Shown piece after piece: positions 6,484 to 12,103 of a DNA stretch of 12,103 nt. The notes beneath the pieces are model-generated. The model did not search any database, had not been told where the DNA came from, and worked only from the letters and a program-made list of their open reading frames with translations. The position numbers and the translations under genes were made by a program. How positions within the stretch are numbered: the first letter of the stretch is position 1; every line of letters begins with the position of its first letter. Origin of the DNA: an uncultured Clostridia bacterium (GTDB lineage Bacteria; Bacillota; Clostridia; Oscillospirales; Acutalibacteraceae); the NCBI GenBank assembly GCA_945971755.1, contig CAMFPJ010000033.1, positions 1 to 12,103 of the forward strand. Direction: 5' to 3'.

Positions 6484-9192
6484 TTAAGAAATACTGATTT
6501 CGTATTCCTTGTCTCCTGACTCTAAAACTATTTCAACTGCGCTGTTTTCACGAAGGTTAAACTCTGATTTTTTGCCGTTAACAGTAACGGAATAGTCCTT
6601 CTTGCAGTCATTCATTACGGCAATGACAGAGAATTTTTCACTGTCACCAAAATGAGTTATTTTGCAGTTAAAAGCGGTGTTATTTTCATTGAAAATCTTG
6701 TAATTTACCATTGTATCAAGACCTGCGGTTAGTGTTCCGGCCTTAAAGTAAGCGTTAGTCCAAATGCTTATCGGAGTTGAAAGCCCGCCGAAGTTGTGGA
6801 ACCATCCGCCGCGTTCGGTTGCAATATTTATCATTTCAAATGTGTAATAAGAATATTCAACCTCCCGCTTCCAAATATCGATTGCGGTTTTTGCTATTTT
6901 GAATGCGAAGTCTGTTTCGCCTAAATCAAGCATTGTTTTCCAAACAAACCACTGGTGCGACATCCAAACATTGCCGTTCCAGTAACCGTTTGTTACATAA
7001 TAAGAGGCGGTTCTGTCAACTGCGCTGATGCCCACCGGAGTGAACATTTCTTTTTCACTTTTAAGATGGGAAAGTATTCTTTCCCTTTGCTCTTTTGTTA
7101 CGGCACCTGCAATAATCGGGTAAATACCGTCCATCGTTTTGTTAAGGTTTTCACCTTTTTCGGTTTTATACTTGCATTTGTAGTCGCCGTTCTCATCATG
7201 CAAAACGTAAGAGAAATAACCTGACTCCTCGTCCCATGAATATTTCTGTAAAGCTTTTGTGCGCATTTTAATATCTTCGGAATATGTAAGCTTGTCCTCT
7301 TCCAAACCTAATAAATCGGCAACAATGTAAAGGAGCTTTGCCGCTCTTATTACCTGAGAAACAGAAATTACGGGCGTCATATATTTTTGAAGATTGTCTT
7401 TATACATTTGCTTTTGCGGAGGCAAATCGTCCATACCGCTGCAATTATAAAAATAATCAAATGTAGTGGTGAGCCCCGTGTTAAATTTATCAGTTACGGA
7501 GCCGTTAATTTTACCTGCAAGGAAGTCATAGAACATTTTTACTCTCGGGTAATACTCCAAAAGCTTTGACTTGTCGTTACTCCTGCAAAGCATTTCAAAA
7601 TACTGATAAATATGGGTCGGAACGGGGCTTCCGTGAAGCAAAAATGCGTAATCTGGGTTGTCCTTATCGCTTAAATATGTATCAAGAATGTAGTCCGCAA
7701 GAGGATACGCACCATATTCAAGCATACCAAGGCCGATAAAGCCTGAGTCCCAAGTGTAGAAAGAGTCCCAACGCTTGCCCGGTGTGTGATGAATTACATA
7801 TTCACCGTGACGGTAAAGCGGATAAACCGTGTTTTGAAGCACGGTGGCACGGAGAATTTGATTTGAAAATTCGTATTTTTTGCCCGATTTGTTAAGTCCC
7901 GTTTTTTCAAGTGAGTTGTACGCGTTTTGATATATTTTTTCATAATCTTCTACCGTTAAATAATCTGTGTCTCCAAACGAGAGAACGGCATATTCGGTAT
8001 GAGTTTTACCGGGGTCAACATAAATTGTGTGAACAACGGTGTTGTGGTAAAAGCCTTCGTCGGAATGTTTTTCCGAGAAAGAGCCGGAGAAAGTTTCAAG
8101 CATATTTTGGAAGCTCTCATCGGGCTGTGAAATTCGGGCAGTGGGGCTGTCTTCAAGGCAGCCTGTGGGGAAATCTCTGAATCGGGTTGAGTTATTAAAG
8201 GTTCTAATCTTAAATTCGCCCTTAACTCCCTCGTATTTATAAGACACTGTTTTTCCGTTTTCTGTTTCAGCCGTTTGAATTCTGGGCTTAAACGAGTGTT
8301 TAGCTGACAGTATTTTAATCTCTTCACTGTTTTCGCAAATGCAGAAAAAGTCAAATTCAATTCCGCCTGTACCCACTGACACAAAGTCAAAAGCATTTTT
8401 ACCAAACTTAATTTCGGCAGGAATTTTAACAATATTCATACTGTCGTTTTTCGGAAAAGTAACGGTTTTGCCGTTTAAGGTGAAAACTGCGTCTTTTCCG
8501 TCAGTCGTTCTGTAACGGACAAAAAGAACGGGTGAGGAAAATGTTTCGTTGACTTCGATTTCATAAGACACACTGTCGCCCTTTTCAGCGCCGAAAGATG
8601 CAAATTTCGGCAAAATGTAACGGTTATTGTCTCTGTCCCCGAGTCCTCTGCCGCCACAAAAAGCATCATCAAAAAATTCGCCTTTTTTCATAGCGTCAAT
8701 GGTCTGTCTGTCCCAGGGGCGAGTGGTGTTGTATTCATAAGTTTTATAATCGAGTGCATCTAAATAAACTGACTTTTCAGGTAAAACCGGTGATGTTACG
8801 GTAACATTCGGATATTCAATAGCAGCAAACATATTAACAAGACAGATTTGTTTAATCTCCGTATTGTTAAAGATTTTTGTACGGATCAGAACACTGTCCT
8901 TTGAAAGTTTTGTGAAAGAGACGTCAGCGTAAACACGGTCTTTCCACTCAAGGTCATAACGGTATGAGTAAAAGGAGTAATCTGACTTTGCTTCCCACGG
9001 GTGAACGCCCACGGGAACCGTAACATTCGGAACACGTGAGTCAGCATTTTCAACAGCGGGACTGACTACACAGTCAAAGCGAACACCCTTTTGCGAATTG
9101 TGATTTACAATTCTTGAAATACCGCTGTATTTTTTTGAATAAGGACCCCAAACACCCATTAAATCAAGCATTTTTTCGCTGACAGAATTCAT
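6484..9192 (-). CDS. Large intracellular (alpha/alpha)6-barrel glycoside hydrolase, GH63/MGH1-like
   Basis: A 902-residue protein without signal peptide or membrane segment, so probably cytoplasmic. Residues 1 to about 430 look like beta-sandwich material (alternating polar/hydrophobic strands). Residues about 440-825 form a helical toroid with marks of clan GH-G/GH63-like enzymes: KRWDSFYTWDSGFIGLG (from about 474), DGIYPIIAG (from about 688), NGYWNGNVWMSHQW (735-748) and YTFEMINIATERGGWFHNFGG (784-803). A short beta domain closes the protein. In this fold the acid is an Asp near the first motif and the base a Glu near the last; E786 and E793 are candidates. Substrate is unknown; alpha-glucosides, trehalose- or mannosylglycerate-like sugars are guesses. 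The ATG at 9190-9192 follows GAGGTG; an in-frame TTG four codons upstream overlaps that site and is rejected. It is monocistronic with its own promoter. Confidence 0.75.
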   Translation of the reverse strand: MNSVSEKMLDLMGVWGPYSKKYSGISRIVNHNSQKGVRFDCVVSPAVENADSRVPNVTVPVGVHPWEAKSDYSFYSYRYDLEWKDRVYADVSFTKLSKDSVLIRTKIFNNTEIKQICLVNMFAAIEYPNVTVTSPVLPEKSVYLDALDYKTYEYNTTRPWDRQTIDAMKKGEFFDDAFCGGRGLGDRDNNRYILPKFASFGAEKGDSVSYEIEVNETFSSPVLFVRYRTTDGKDAVFTLNGKTVTFPKNDSMNIVKIPAEIKFGKNAFDFVSVGTGGIEFDFFCICENSEEIKILSAKHSFKPRIQTAETENGKTVSYKYEGVKGEFKIRTFNNSTRFRDFPTGCLEDSPTARISQPDESFQNMLETFSGSFSEKHSDEGFYHNTVVHTIYVDPGKTHTEYAVLSFGDTDYLTVEDYEKIYQNAYNSLEKTGLNKSGKKYEFSNQILRATVLQNTVYPLYRHGEYVIHHTPGKRWDSFYTWDSGFIGLGMLEYGAYPLADYILDTYLSDKDNPDYAFLLHGSPVPTHIYQYFEMLCRSNDKSKLLEYYPRVKMFYDFLAGKINGSVTDKFNTGLTTTFDYFYNCSGMDDLPPQKQMYKDNLQKYMTPVISVSQVIRAAKLLYIVADLLGLEEDKLTYSEDIKMRTKALQKYSWDEESGYFSYVLHDENGDYKCKYKTEKGENLNKTMDGIYPIIAGAVTKEQRERILSHLKSEKEMFTPVGISAVDRTASYYVTNGYWNGNVWMSHQWFVWKTMLDLGETDFAFKIAKTAIDIWKREVEYSYYTFEMINIATERGGWFHNFGGLSTPISIWTNAYFKAGTLTAGLDTMVNYKIFNENNTAFNCKITHFGDSEKFSVIAVMNDCKKDYSVTVNGKKSEFNLRENSAVEIVLESGDKEYEISIS

Positions 9193-9220
9193 TTTGCACC
9201 TCAATAGACATATTTTGATT

Positions 9221-9249
9221 ATTCTATCAAATTTTGAGTGCTATTTCAA
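9221..9249 (-). promoter_or_regulatory. Sigma-A promoter of the glycoside hydrolase gene
   Basis: On the minus strand, TTGAAA (9244-9249) and TAGAAT (9221-9226) are separated by exactly 17 bases, each five of six to consensus. The leader to the ATG at 9192 is about 22 bases. This suggests vegetative rather than sporulation-sigma expression. Confidence 0.7.
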
Positions 9250-9266
9250 CAGTAAAATGCTTTATT

Positions 9267-9959
9267 TTACTCGCCGTCAAACATTTTTTTAAGCTCTGAA
9301 AGCGCCTTTTTTTCAATTCTTGAAACGTAAGAACGAGAAATGCCCAGTTGCTCGGCAACTTCACGCTGCGGCAGTGCAACGGTGTCGTAAAGTCCGTACC
9401 TCATTACAAGAATTTGACGTTCCCTCGGGTCTTGAAGCTTTTTCAGATACTGATACAGCTTTTCGGAGCGCATTTTTAAGTCAACTTCATCAAAAACGGT
9501 GCTTTCGCTGTAAATTATATCCGTAAAGGTTAGCGGATTGCCCTCGGAGTCCGTATCAATAGGTTCATTCATTGAAATGTCTTTCTCGCTTTTCTTTTTG
9601 GCTCTGAAGTGCATTAAAATCTCATTTTCAATACACCTTGAAGCGTAAGTGGCAAGACGTGTGCCTTTTTTGTAGTCAAAACTGTCAATTCCTTTAATAA
9701 GCCCGATGGTACCGATAGAAATAATATCATCCTGGTCTGAATAATTTGAATAATACTTTTTAACAATATGAGCCACAAGGCGCATATTGTGATTTATCAG
9801 TTTTTCCCGTGCTTTCATGTCCCCTTCTTCGTGAAATTTTTTCAGTTCTGCCATTTCTTCTTTTGCTGAAAGTGGCTTTGGAAATGAATTTCCCGCAGTT
9901 AAATGGAGCATAAAATAAATTAAGTTTTGTGATATGTGGCTTAACAACTGTAAAAACAA
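9267..9959 (-). CDS. sigK: Sporulation sigma factor sigma-K (pro-sigma-K, uninterrupted)
   Basis: A 230-residue late mother-cell sigma factor. A hydrophobic pro-sequence (FLQLLSHISQNLIYFMLHLTAGN) of about 24 residues precedes SFPKPLSAKEE, which aligns with NAFPQPLSSSEE of B. subtilis sigma-K. The core has HNMRLVAHIVKKY, DDIISIGTIGLIKGIDSF and TRLATYASRCIENEILMHFRAKKKSEKDISMNEPI. The region 4 helix-turn-helix is REVAEQLGISRSYVSRIEKKALSEL. RLVAHIVKK and SRSYVSRIEKKAL point to sigma-K, not sigma-E or sigma-G. I choose the TTG at 9957-9959, because GAGGTGA lies five bases upstream and this gives the right pro-sequence length. The next ATG (residue 17 of this product) has no ribosome site and would delete the pro-sequence. 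No skin-type element interrupts the gene. Sigma-E normally drives it; a candidate promoter overlaps the terminator just upstream. Confidence 0.92.
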   Translation of the reverse strand: MFLQLLSHISQNLIYFMLHLTAGNSFPKPLSAKEEMAELKKFHEEGDMKAREKLINHNMRLVAHIVKKYYSNYSDQDDIISIGTIGLIKGIDSFDYKKGTRLATYASRCIENEILMHFRAKKKSEKDISMNEPIDTDSEGNPLTFTDIIYSESTVFDEVDLKMRSEKLYQYLKKLQDPRERQILVMRYGLYDTVALPQREVAEQLGISRSYVSRIEKKALSELKKMFDGE

Positions 9960-9991
9960 AAAAATCACCTCTGTCAAAGATATGACAGAGG
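9958..9991 (-). terminator. Rho-independent terminator of the S component-kinase-DUF362 operon
   Basis: On the minus strand, CCTCTGTCA (9983-9991), a six-base loop and TGACAGAGG (9968-9976) make a perfect nine-base stem. It is followed by TGA and seven T (9958-9964). It begins 25 bases after the DUF362 stop codon. The T-run reaches into the sigK TTG codon, so the terminator and the sigK translation start overlap. Confidence 0.8.
9965..9971 (-). promoter_or_regulatory. Ribosome binding site of sigK, inside a hairpin arm
   Basis: GAGGTGA on the minus strand, five bases before the TTG start. Its first four bases are the 3' end of the hairpin's second arm, so transcripts that read through from the upstream operon would hide part of this site, while a transcript starting within the hairpin would expose it. 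Confidence 0.65.
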
Positions 9992-10005
9992 CTGATGTTT
10001 TTTGC
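9977..10005 (-). promoter_or_regulatory. Candidate sigma-E-type promoter for sigK
   Basis: On the minus strand, CATATCTT (9977-9984) agrees with the sigma-E -10 pattern CATANNNT. GCAAAAA (9999-10005), 14 bases upstream, fits five of seven positions of the -35 pattern KMATATW as I recall it. The -10 occupies the end of the first arm and the loop of the terminator hairpin. Initiation about seven bases downstream would give a very short leader holding an unstructured GAGGTGA site. The match is moderate and unproven. Confidence 0.4.
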
Positions 10006-10015
10006 AAGTCCGGTA

Positions 10016-10903
10016 TTAAATTTCAATAAGTTCGTAATTTGTTGTACCATATCCAAGCTCGTTAGCAGCTTCGATAGTATGGACGCCGTGAAGTGACTCA
10101 ACCCGCTCTAAAAAATGCTTTTGACCCGGGTCATCTGTTGCTTTATAAACCAAATCAAGACAAGCCTTATCAATAGCAACAGGGTCCAAAGACGCTAATA
10201 TACCAATATCTTTCATGCAAGGGTCTTCAGCTACTGCACAGCAATCGCAGTCAACAGAAAGATTTTTCATTACGTTAATATAAACAATATTTCCATCAAA
10301 AAAATTAACTACTGATTCGGCAGCATCTGCCATTGATTCAAGAAATAAATCTTGCTCAGCCATATGACTCCAAACTATTGTTTGATCGTTTGTGTAACCT
10401 GCTGAATGAATAAGAGATTTTCCCTCACTTGAAGCGCATCCGATTGAAAGTTGTTTAAGTGCTCCACCGTATCCTCCTGCCGGGTGGCCCTTAAAATGTG
10501 CAAGAACTAACATTGAATCGTATTTTTCAATATTTTTACCTACATAGTTTTTCTTAAGCACTTTACCATTTGGAATTTGAATTTCAAGATCCGGACCCTC
10601 AGCATCCATTATGTCAACTGTGAAATACTTATCCCAGCCATGTTCAGAAATAAGCTTTTTGTGTTTTTCAGTTGAATTTCTTGCACCTTCATAAGCAGTA
10701 TTACATTCAACAACAGTACCGTTTACCCGTTCAATCACAGGCTTCCAAAATTCCGGTTTTAAGAAATTTTGATTGCCTTTTTCGCCGGAATGAAGTTTCA
10801 CGGCAACTTTACCTGTGAGTTTTTTTCCTACTTTTTCATAAAGTTCAATTACCTTTTCAGGTGTTATTTCTTTTGTAAAAAATACTACTGATTTTTCCGT
10901 AAT
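10016..10903 (-). CDS. DUF362 domain-containing protein, apparent ATT start
   Basis: A 295-residue cytoplasmic protein of the DUF362 family, whose function is not established. Recognisable stretches are VAVKLHSGEKGNQNFLKPEFWKPVIE (about 32-57), GTVVECNTAYEGAR, HFKGHPAGGYGGALKQLSIGCASSEGK, and a cysteine-bearing DCDCCAVAEDPCMKDIGILASLDPVAIDKACLDLVY near the end, where DPVAIDKA is typical. The first standard start in frame is a GTG at 10801, but coding similarity clearly continues upstream (TEKSVVFFTKEITPEKVIELYEKVGKKLTGKVA). An in-frame TGA lies upstream at 10934-10936, with no ATG, GTG or TTG between it and that GTG. The best start is ATT (10901-10903), which overlaps the kinase stop as TAATT and follows AGGGGGG. 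ACG at 10898-10900 is the alternative. It is the last gene of the operon. Confidence 0.85.
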   Translation of the reverse strand: MTEKSVVFFTKEITPEKVIELYEKVGKKLTGKVAVKLHSGEKGNQNFLKPEFWKPVIERVNGTVVECNTAYEGARNSTEKHKKLISEHGWDKYFTVDIMDAEGPDLEIQIPNGKVLKKNYVGKNIEKYDSMLVLAHFKGHPAGGYGGALKQLSIGCASSEGKSLIHSAGYTNDQTIVWSHMAEQDLFLESMADAAESVVNFFDGNIVYINVMKNLSVDCDCCAVAEDPCMKDIGILASLDPVAIDKACLDLVYKATDDPGQKHFLERVESLHGVHTIEAANELGYGTTNYELIEI

Positions 10904-11469
10904 TATCCCCCCTGTGATAAAATAATTTCACATTTGTTCTGTATATACAGTTCATTAAAATACATTTCTTCAAGTGGTATCCACTTGTCAAAAAACACAT
11001 GTGCATTGTCTTTATTTCTTGACATAATACGTTCTTTTTGAGTTGCACTGTCAATGTCTAAAAAAATGTGCAAATCACAATAAGGAAAAAGCTCCGGGTG
11101 GCAGGAATACGACCCCTCAACTATTGTAATATTTTGAGGAGTTATTCTTTCGCCCTTCGAAAATGACTGTGTTTTGCAAGAAAACTTTTTGTAAATATAG
11201 TCCTGACCGTTTTTAAGAGGAATTAAAATTTCTGAAAGGAGTCTTTCAAAATCAATATTTCCACCGGGAGTCGAAAGTCTTTCTTCTGTTCGCTTGTCAG
11301 GTGGTAAAAAGAAATCGTCCGTGTGAACAACGTCGCAATCAATATTGTTTTGAATTATTTCTGCAAATGTTGTTTTACCGGAAGCACATCTGCCGTCAAT
11401 TGCAATTATTTTTCTTTCCCCTGTTTTCAATAAATCTTTTAAGTAATCTATCAGTTCAGACTGTTTCAT
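10903..11469 (-). CDS. Uridine-kinase-like P-loop kinase
   Basis: A 188-residue cytoplasmic P-loop protein of the uridine kinase/phosphoribulokinase group. The Walker A motif GRCASGKT is at residues 26-33. HTDDFFLP (49-56) supplies the conserved acidic pair after strand two. VEGSYSCHPEL (117-127) matches the LEGxYxxHPxL region of the family, and DLHIFLDIDSATQKERIMSRN (132-152) is the LID/nucleotide-base region. It is shorter than classical Udk (about 210 residues), and the substrate could be a nucleoside, a vitamin alcohol or another small molecule. It starts at an ATG (11467-11469) 14 bases before the S-component gene ends, and its own stop overlaps the DUF362 start. The whole operon is thus translationally coupled. 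Pairing a kinase with an importer S component suggests phosphorylation of the imported compound (inference). Confidence 0.82.
   Translation of the reverse strand: MKQSELIDYLKDLLKTGERKIIAIDGRCASGKTTFAEIIQNNIDCDVVHTDDFFLPPDKRTEERLSTPGGNIDFERLLSEILIPLKNGQDYIYKKFSCKTQSFSKGERITPQNITIVEGSYSCHPELFPYCDLHIFLDIDSATQKERIMSRNKDNAHVFFDKWIPLEEMYFNELYIQNKCEIILSQGG
10907..10913 (-). promoter_or_regulatory. Ribosome binding site of the DUF362 gene
   Basis: AGGGGGG on the minus strand, inside the last codons of the kinase gene. If AGGGG pairs with 16S rRNA, the distance to the ATT at 10903 is five bases and to the following ACG eight. It lies about 100 bases from the GTG at 10801, which has no comparable site. 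Confidence 0.55.
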
Positions 11470-12016
11470 ATTTTTGACTTTTCTTAAAGGGTATTAAATG
11501 AGTTTTATTAAGAAGCAACATAATTGATGGAATTAAAATAAGTTGAAGAATAATTCCCGGAACAGCAGTTGTGAAATGCCCTGCAATAAATGCGGAGAGA
11601 GTATAAGAATTGCCCTTAATGCCTAAAAGAATTAAATTTGCAAGTCCCGAAACAGCTCTGCCCAAAAGCATTGCCGTAAGAAGACAACGGTAAAGGGACT
11701 TAATGCACTGCCATTTTGCATTTGCAAACAAGAACCCAACAACGAAGCCGTAAGTTGCAAGTTCAAACGCCATTGCAACAGCAGTGGGATACATAGGAGG
11801 CATACTGAAAATAACCGAGCGCATAAGGGGAAGTATAAATCCGATTGTGAGACCATACTGCCAGCCGCAAATAAGACCGCACAGAAGCACGGGGATATGC
11901 ATAGGCAGAAGCATTCTTCCTATTACCTGAATTTGCCCCGTTAATAAAGGTAAAACAAGCCCCAACCCTAAAAACATTGCAGAAAGAGTAATATTCTTTA
12001 TTTCATTCTTTTTCAT
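11456..12016 (-). CDS. ECF transporter S component (substrate unknown)
   Basis: A 186-residue integral membrane protein with about five to six hydrophobic helices and no nucleotide-binding motif. The stretch LPMHIPVLLCGLICGWQYGLTIGFILPLMRSVIFSMPPMYPTAVAMAFELATYGFVVGFLF resembles substrate-binding S components of energy-coupling-factor importers in Firmicutes. These capture a vitamin or similar micronutrient and share a common EcfAA'T energy module encoded elsewhere. The substrate cannot be read from sequence; the neighbouring kinase hints at a compound that is phosphorylated on entry. The true start is the ATG at 12014-12016, preceded by GGAAGTGA five bases upstream. An open frame continues to 12079, but its first residues (MCIRDS) are translated sequencing adapter and must not be annotated. 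The gene overlaps the kinase start by 14 bases. Confidence 0.82.
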   Translation of the reverse strand: MKKNEIKNITLSAMFLGLGLVLPLLTGQIQVIGRMLLPMHIPVLLCGLICGWQYGLTIGFILPLMRSVIFSMPPMYPTAVAMAFELATYGFVVGFLFANAKWQCIKSLYRCLLTAMLLGRAVSGLANLILLGIKGNSYTLSAFIAGHFTTAVPGIILQLILIPSIMLLLNKTHLIPFKKSQKYETV

Positions 12017-12047
12017 AAAATTCACTTCCGACAAATTTGATAAATAC

Positions 12048-12053
12048 ATTATA
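12048..12053 (-). promoter_or_regulatory. -10 element of the S component operon (promoter truncated by adapter)
   Basis: TATAAT on the minus strand, 31 bases upstream of the S-component ATG. A -35 at normal spacing would fall at 12071-12076, inside adapter sequence, so it is missing from this assembly. The leader of roughly 25 bases is too short for a vitamin riboswitch downstream of this promoter. Confidence 0.6.
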
Positions 12054-12062
12054 CAACAAACG

Positions 12063-12103
12063 CTGTCTCTTATACACATCTGACGCTGCCGACGAAGGCT
12101 TAG
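12063..12103. other. Sequencing adapter contamination (Nextera mosaic end, Read 1 adapter and i5 barcode)
   Basis: From 12063 the sequence is the transposase mosaic end CTGTCTCTTATACACATCT. It continues (12082-12095) with GACGCTGCCGACGA, the complement of the Nextera Read 1 adapter. The last eight bases, AGGCTTAG, are the complement of CTAAGCCT, which I recall as i5 index 508. The order genome-mosaic end-adapter-index is exactly that of a read running through a short insert. This is vector-like contamination at a contig end and not part of the organism. Confidence 0.97.

Noticed and set aside
6488..6501. GAAAT/ATTTC hairpin as a shared bidirectional terminator
   Set aside because: A five-base A/T-rich stem with no T-run on either strand is too weak.
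9251..9271. Perfect inverted repeat AGTAAAAT/ATTTTACT as a sigK terminator
   Set aside because: The stem is nearly all A/T, overlaps the stop codon and is not followed by a T-run in the direction of sigK transcription.
9267..9959. Assignment of this sigma factor as sigma-G or a second sigma-E
   Set aside because: It lacks the sigma-G N-terminus and region 2 signature, and lacks the DEPLNVDWDGNELMLSDVLG stretch of sigma-E; SFPKPLS, HNMRLVAHIVKK and SRSYVSRIEKKAL fit sigma-K.
10016..10801. DUF362 gene starting at GTG 10801
   Set aside because: It would remove about 34 upstream residues that read as normal DUF362 N-terminus and has no good ribosome site.
10857..11054. A 65-codon open frame on the minus strand across the kinase/DUF362 junction
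   Set aside because: It is an alternative frame fully covered by two recognised genes, with no ribosome site or protein-like features.
12017..12062. Vitamin riboswitch ahead of the S component
   Set aside because: Only about 25 leader bases lie between the -10 element and the start codon, and no conserved aptamer sequence is seen; anything further upstream is outside the true contig.
1..12062. CRISPR arrays, tRNA or rRNA genes, insertion sequences, prophage or defence genes
   Set aside because: No regularly spaced repeats, cloverleaf sequences, transposase-like frames or phage proteins were found; the spacers are short and explained by promoters and ribosome sites.
12017..12079. N-terminal extension of the S component starting MCIRDSVCC
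   Set aside because: The first residues are encoded by adapter; the ATG at 12016 has a proper ribosome site and a normal N-terminus.

Overview
The window reads as a chromosomal contig end from an anaerobic, endospore-forming member of the Clostridia (Firmicutes). The evidence is a spoIIGA-sigE pair, a second mother-cell sigma factor (sigK), a BofC-like protein, an ECF-transporter S component, strong GGAGG-type ribosome sites, TTG starts and AT-rich spacers. A family within Clostridia cannot be fixed from this stretch; the proteins look most like those of gut Oscillospirales/Ruminococcaceae, which is an impression only. Bases 12063-12103 are not biological: they are a Nextera adapter plus what looks like an i5 barcode, so the genome sequence stops at 12062.

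All genes but one lie on the minus strand, so transcription runs from high to low coordinates. From the right end: (i) a tightly coupled three-gene operon, ECF S component -> uridine-kinase-like P-loop kinase -> DUF362 protein (12016-10016), closed by a strong terminator; (ii) sigK (9959-9267), whose ribosome site is buried in that terminator; (iii) a 902-residue intracellular (alpha/alpha)6-barrel glycosidase with its own promoter (9192-6484); (iv) the only plus-strand gene, a small membrane-anchored or exported BofC-like protein (6178-6483), whose stop codon abuts that of the glycosidase; (v) a class A penicillin-binding protein, then ruvX/yqgF (6021-3330); (vi) the spoIIG operon, spoIIGA-sigE (3251-1751), with a promoter that copies the unusual long-spacer layout known from B. 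subtilis spoIIG; (vii) a glycerol-3-phosphate-dehydrogenase-like FAD protein with a C-terminal [2Fe-2S] domain (1611-181) and the start of its FAD/NAD(P) oxidoreductase partner (170-1, cut by the window edge).

Functionally the sporulation genes form a theme. SpoIIGA is the membrane protease that activates pro-sigma-E, sigma-E normally switches on sigK, and BofC in B. subtilis restrains the signal for pro-sigma-K processing. Both sigma factors keep a hydrophobic or basic N-terminal pro-sequence and sigK is uninterrupted. sigG, which often follows sigE, is absent here; the glycerol-type operon takes its place.

No clearly new multi-gene system is visible. The most interesting sequence-level points are the DUF362 gene that apparently starts at ATT inside a TAATT stop/start overlap, the terminator/promoter/ribosome-site overlap in front of sigK, and the spoIIG-type promoter.
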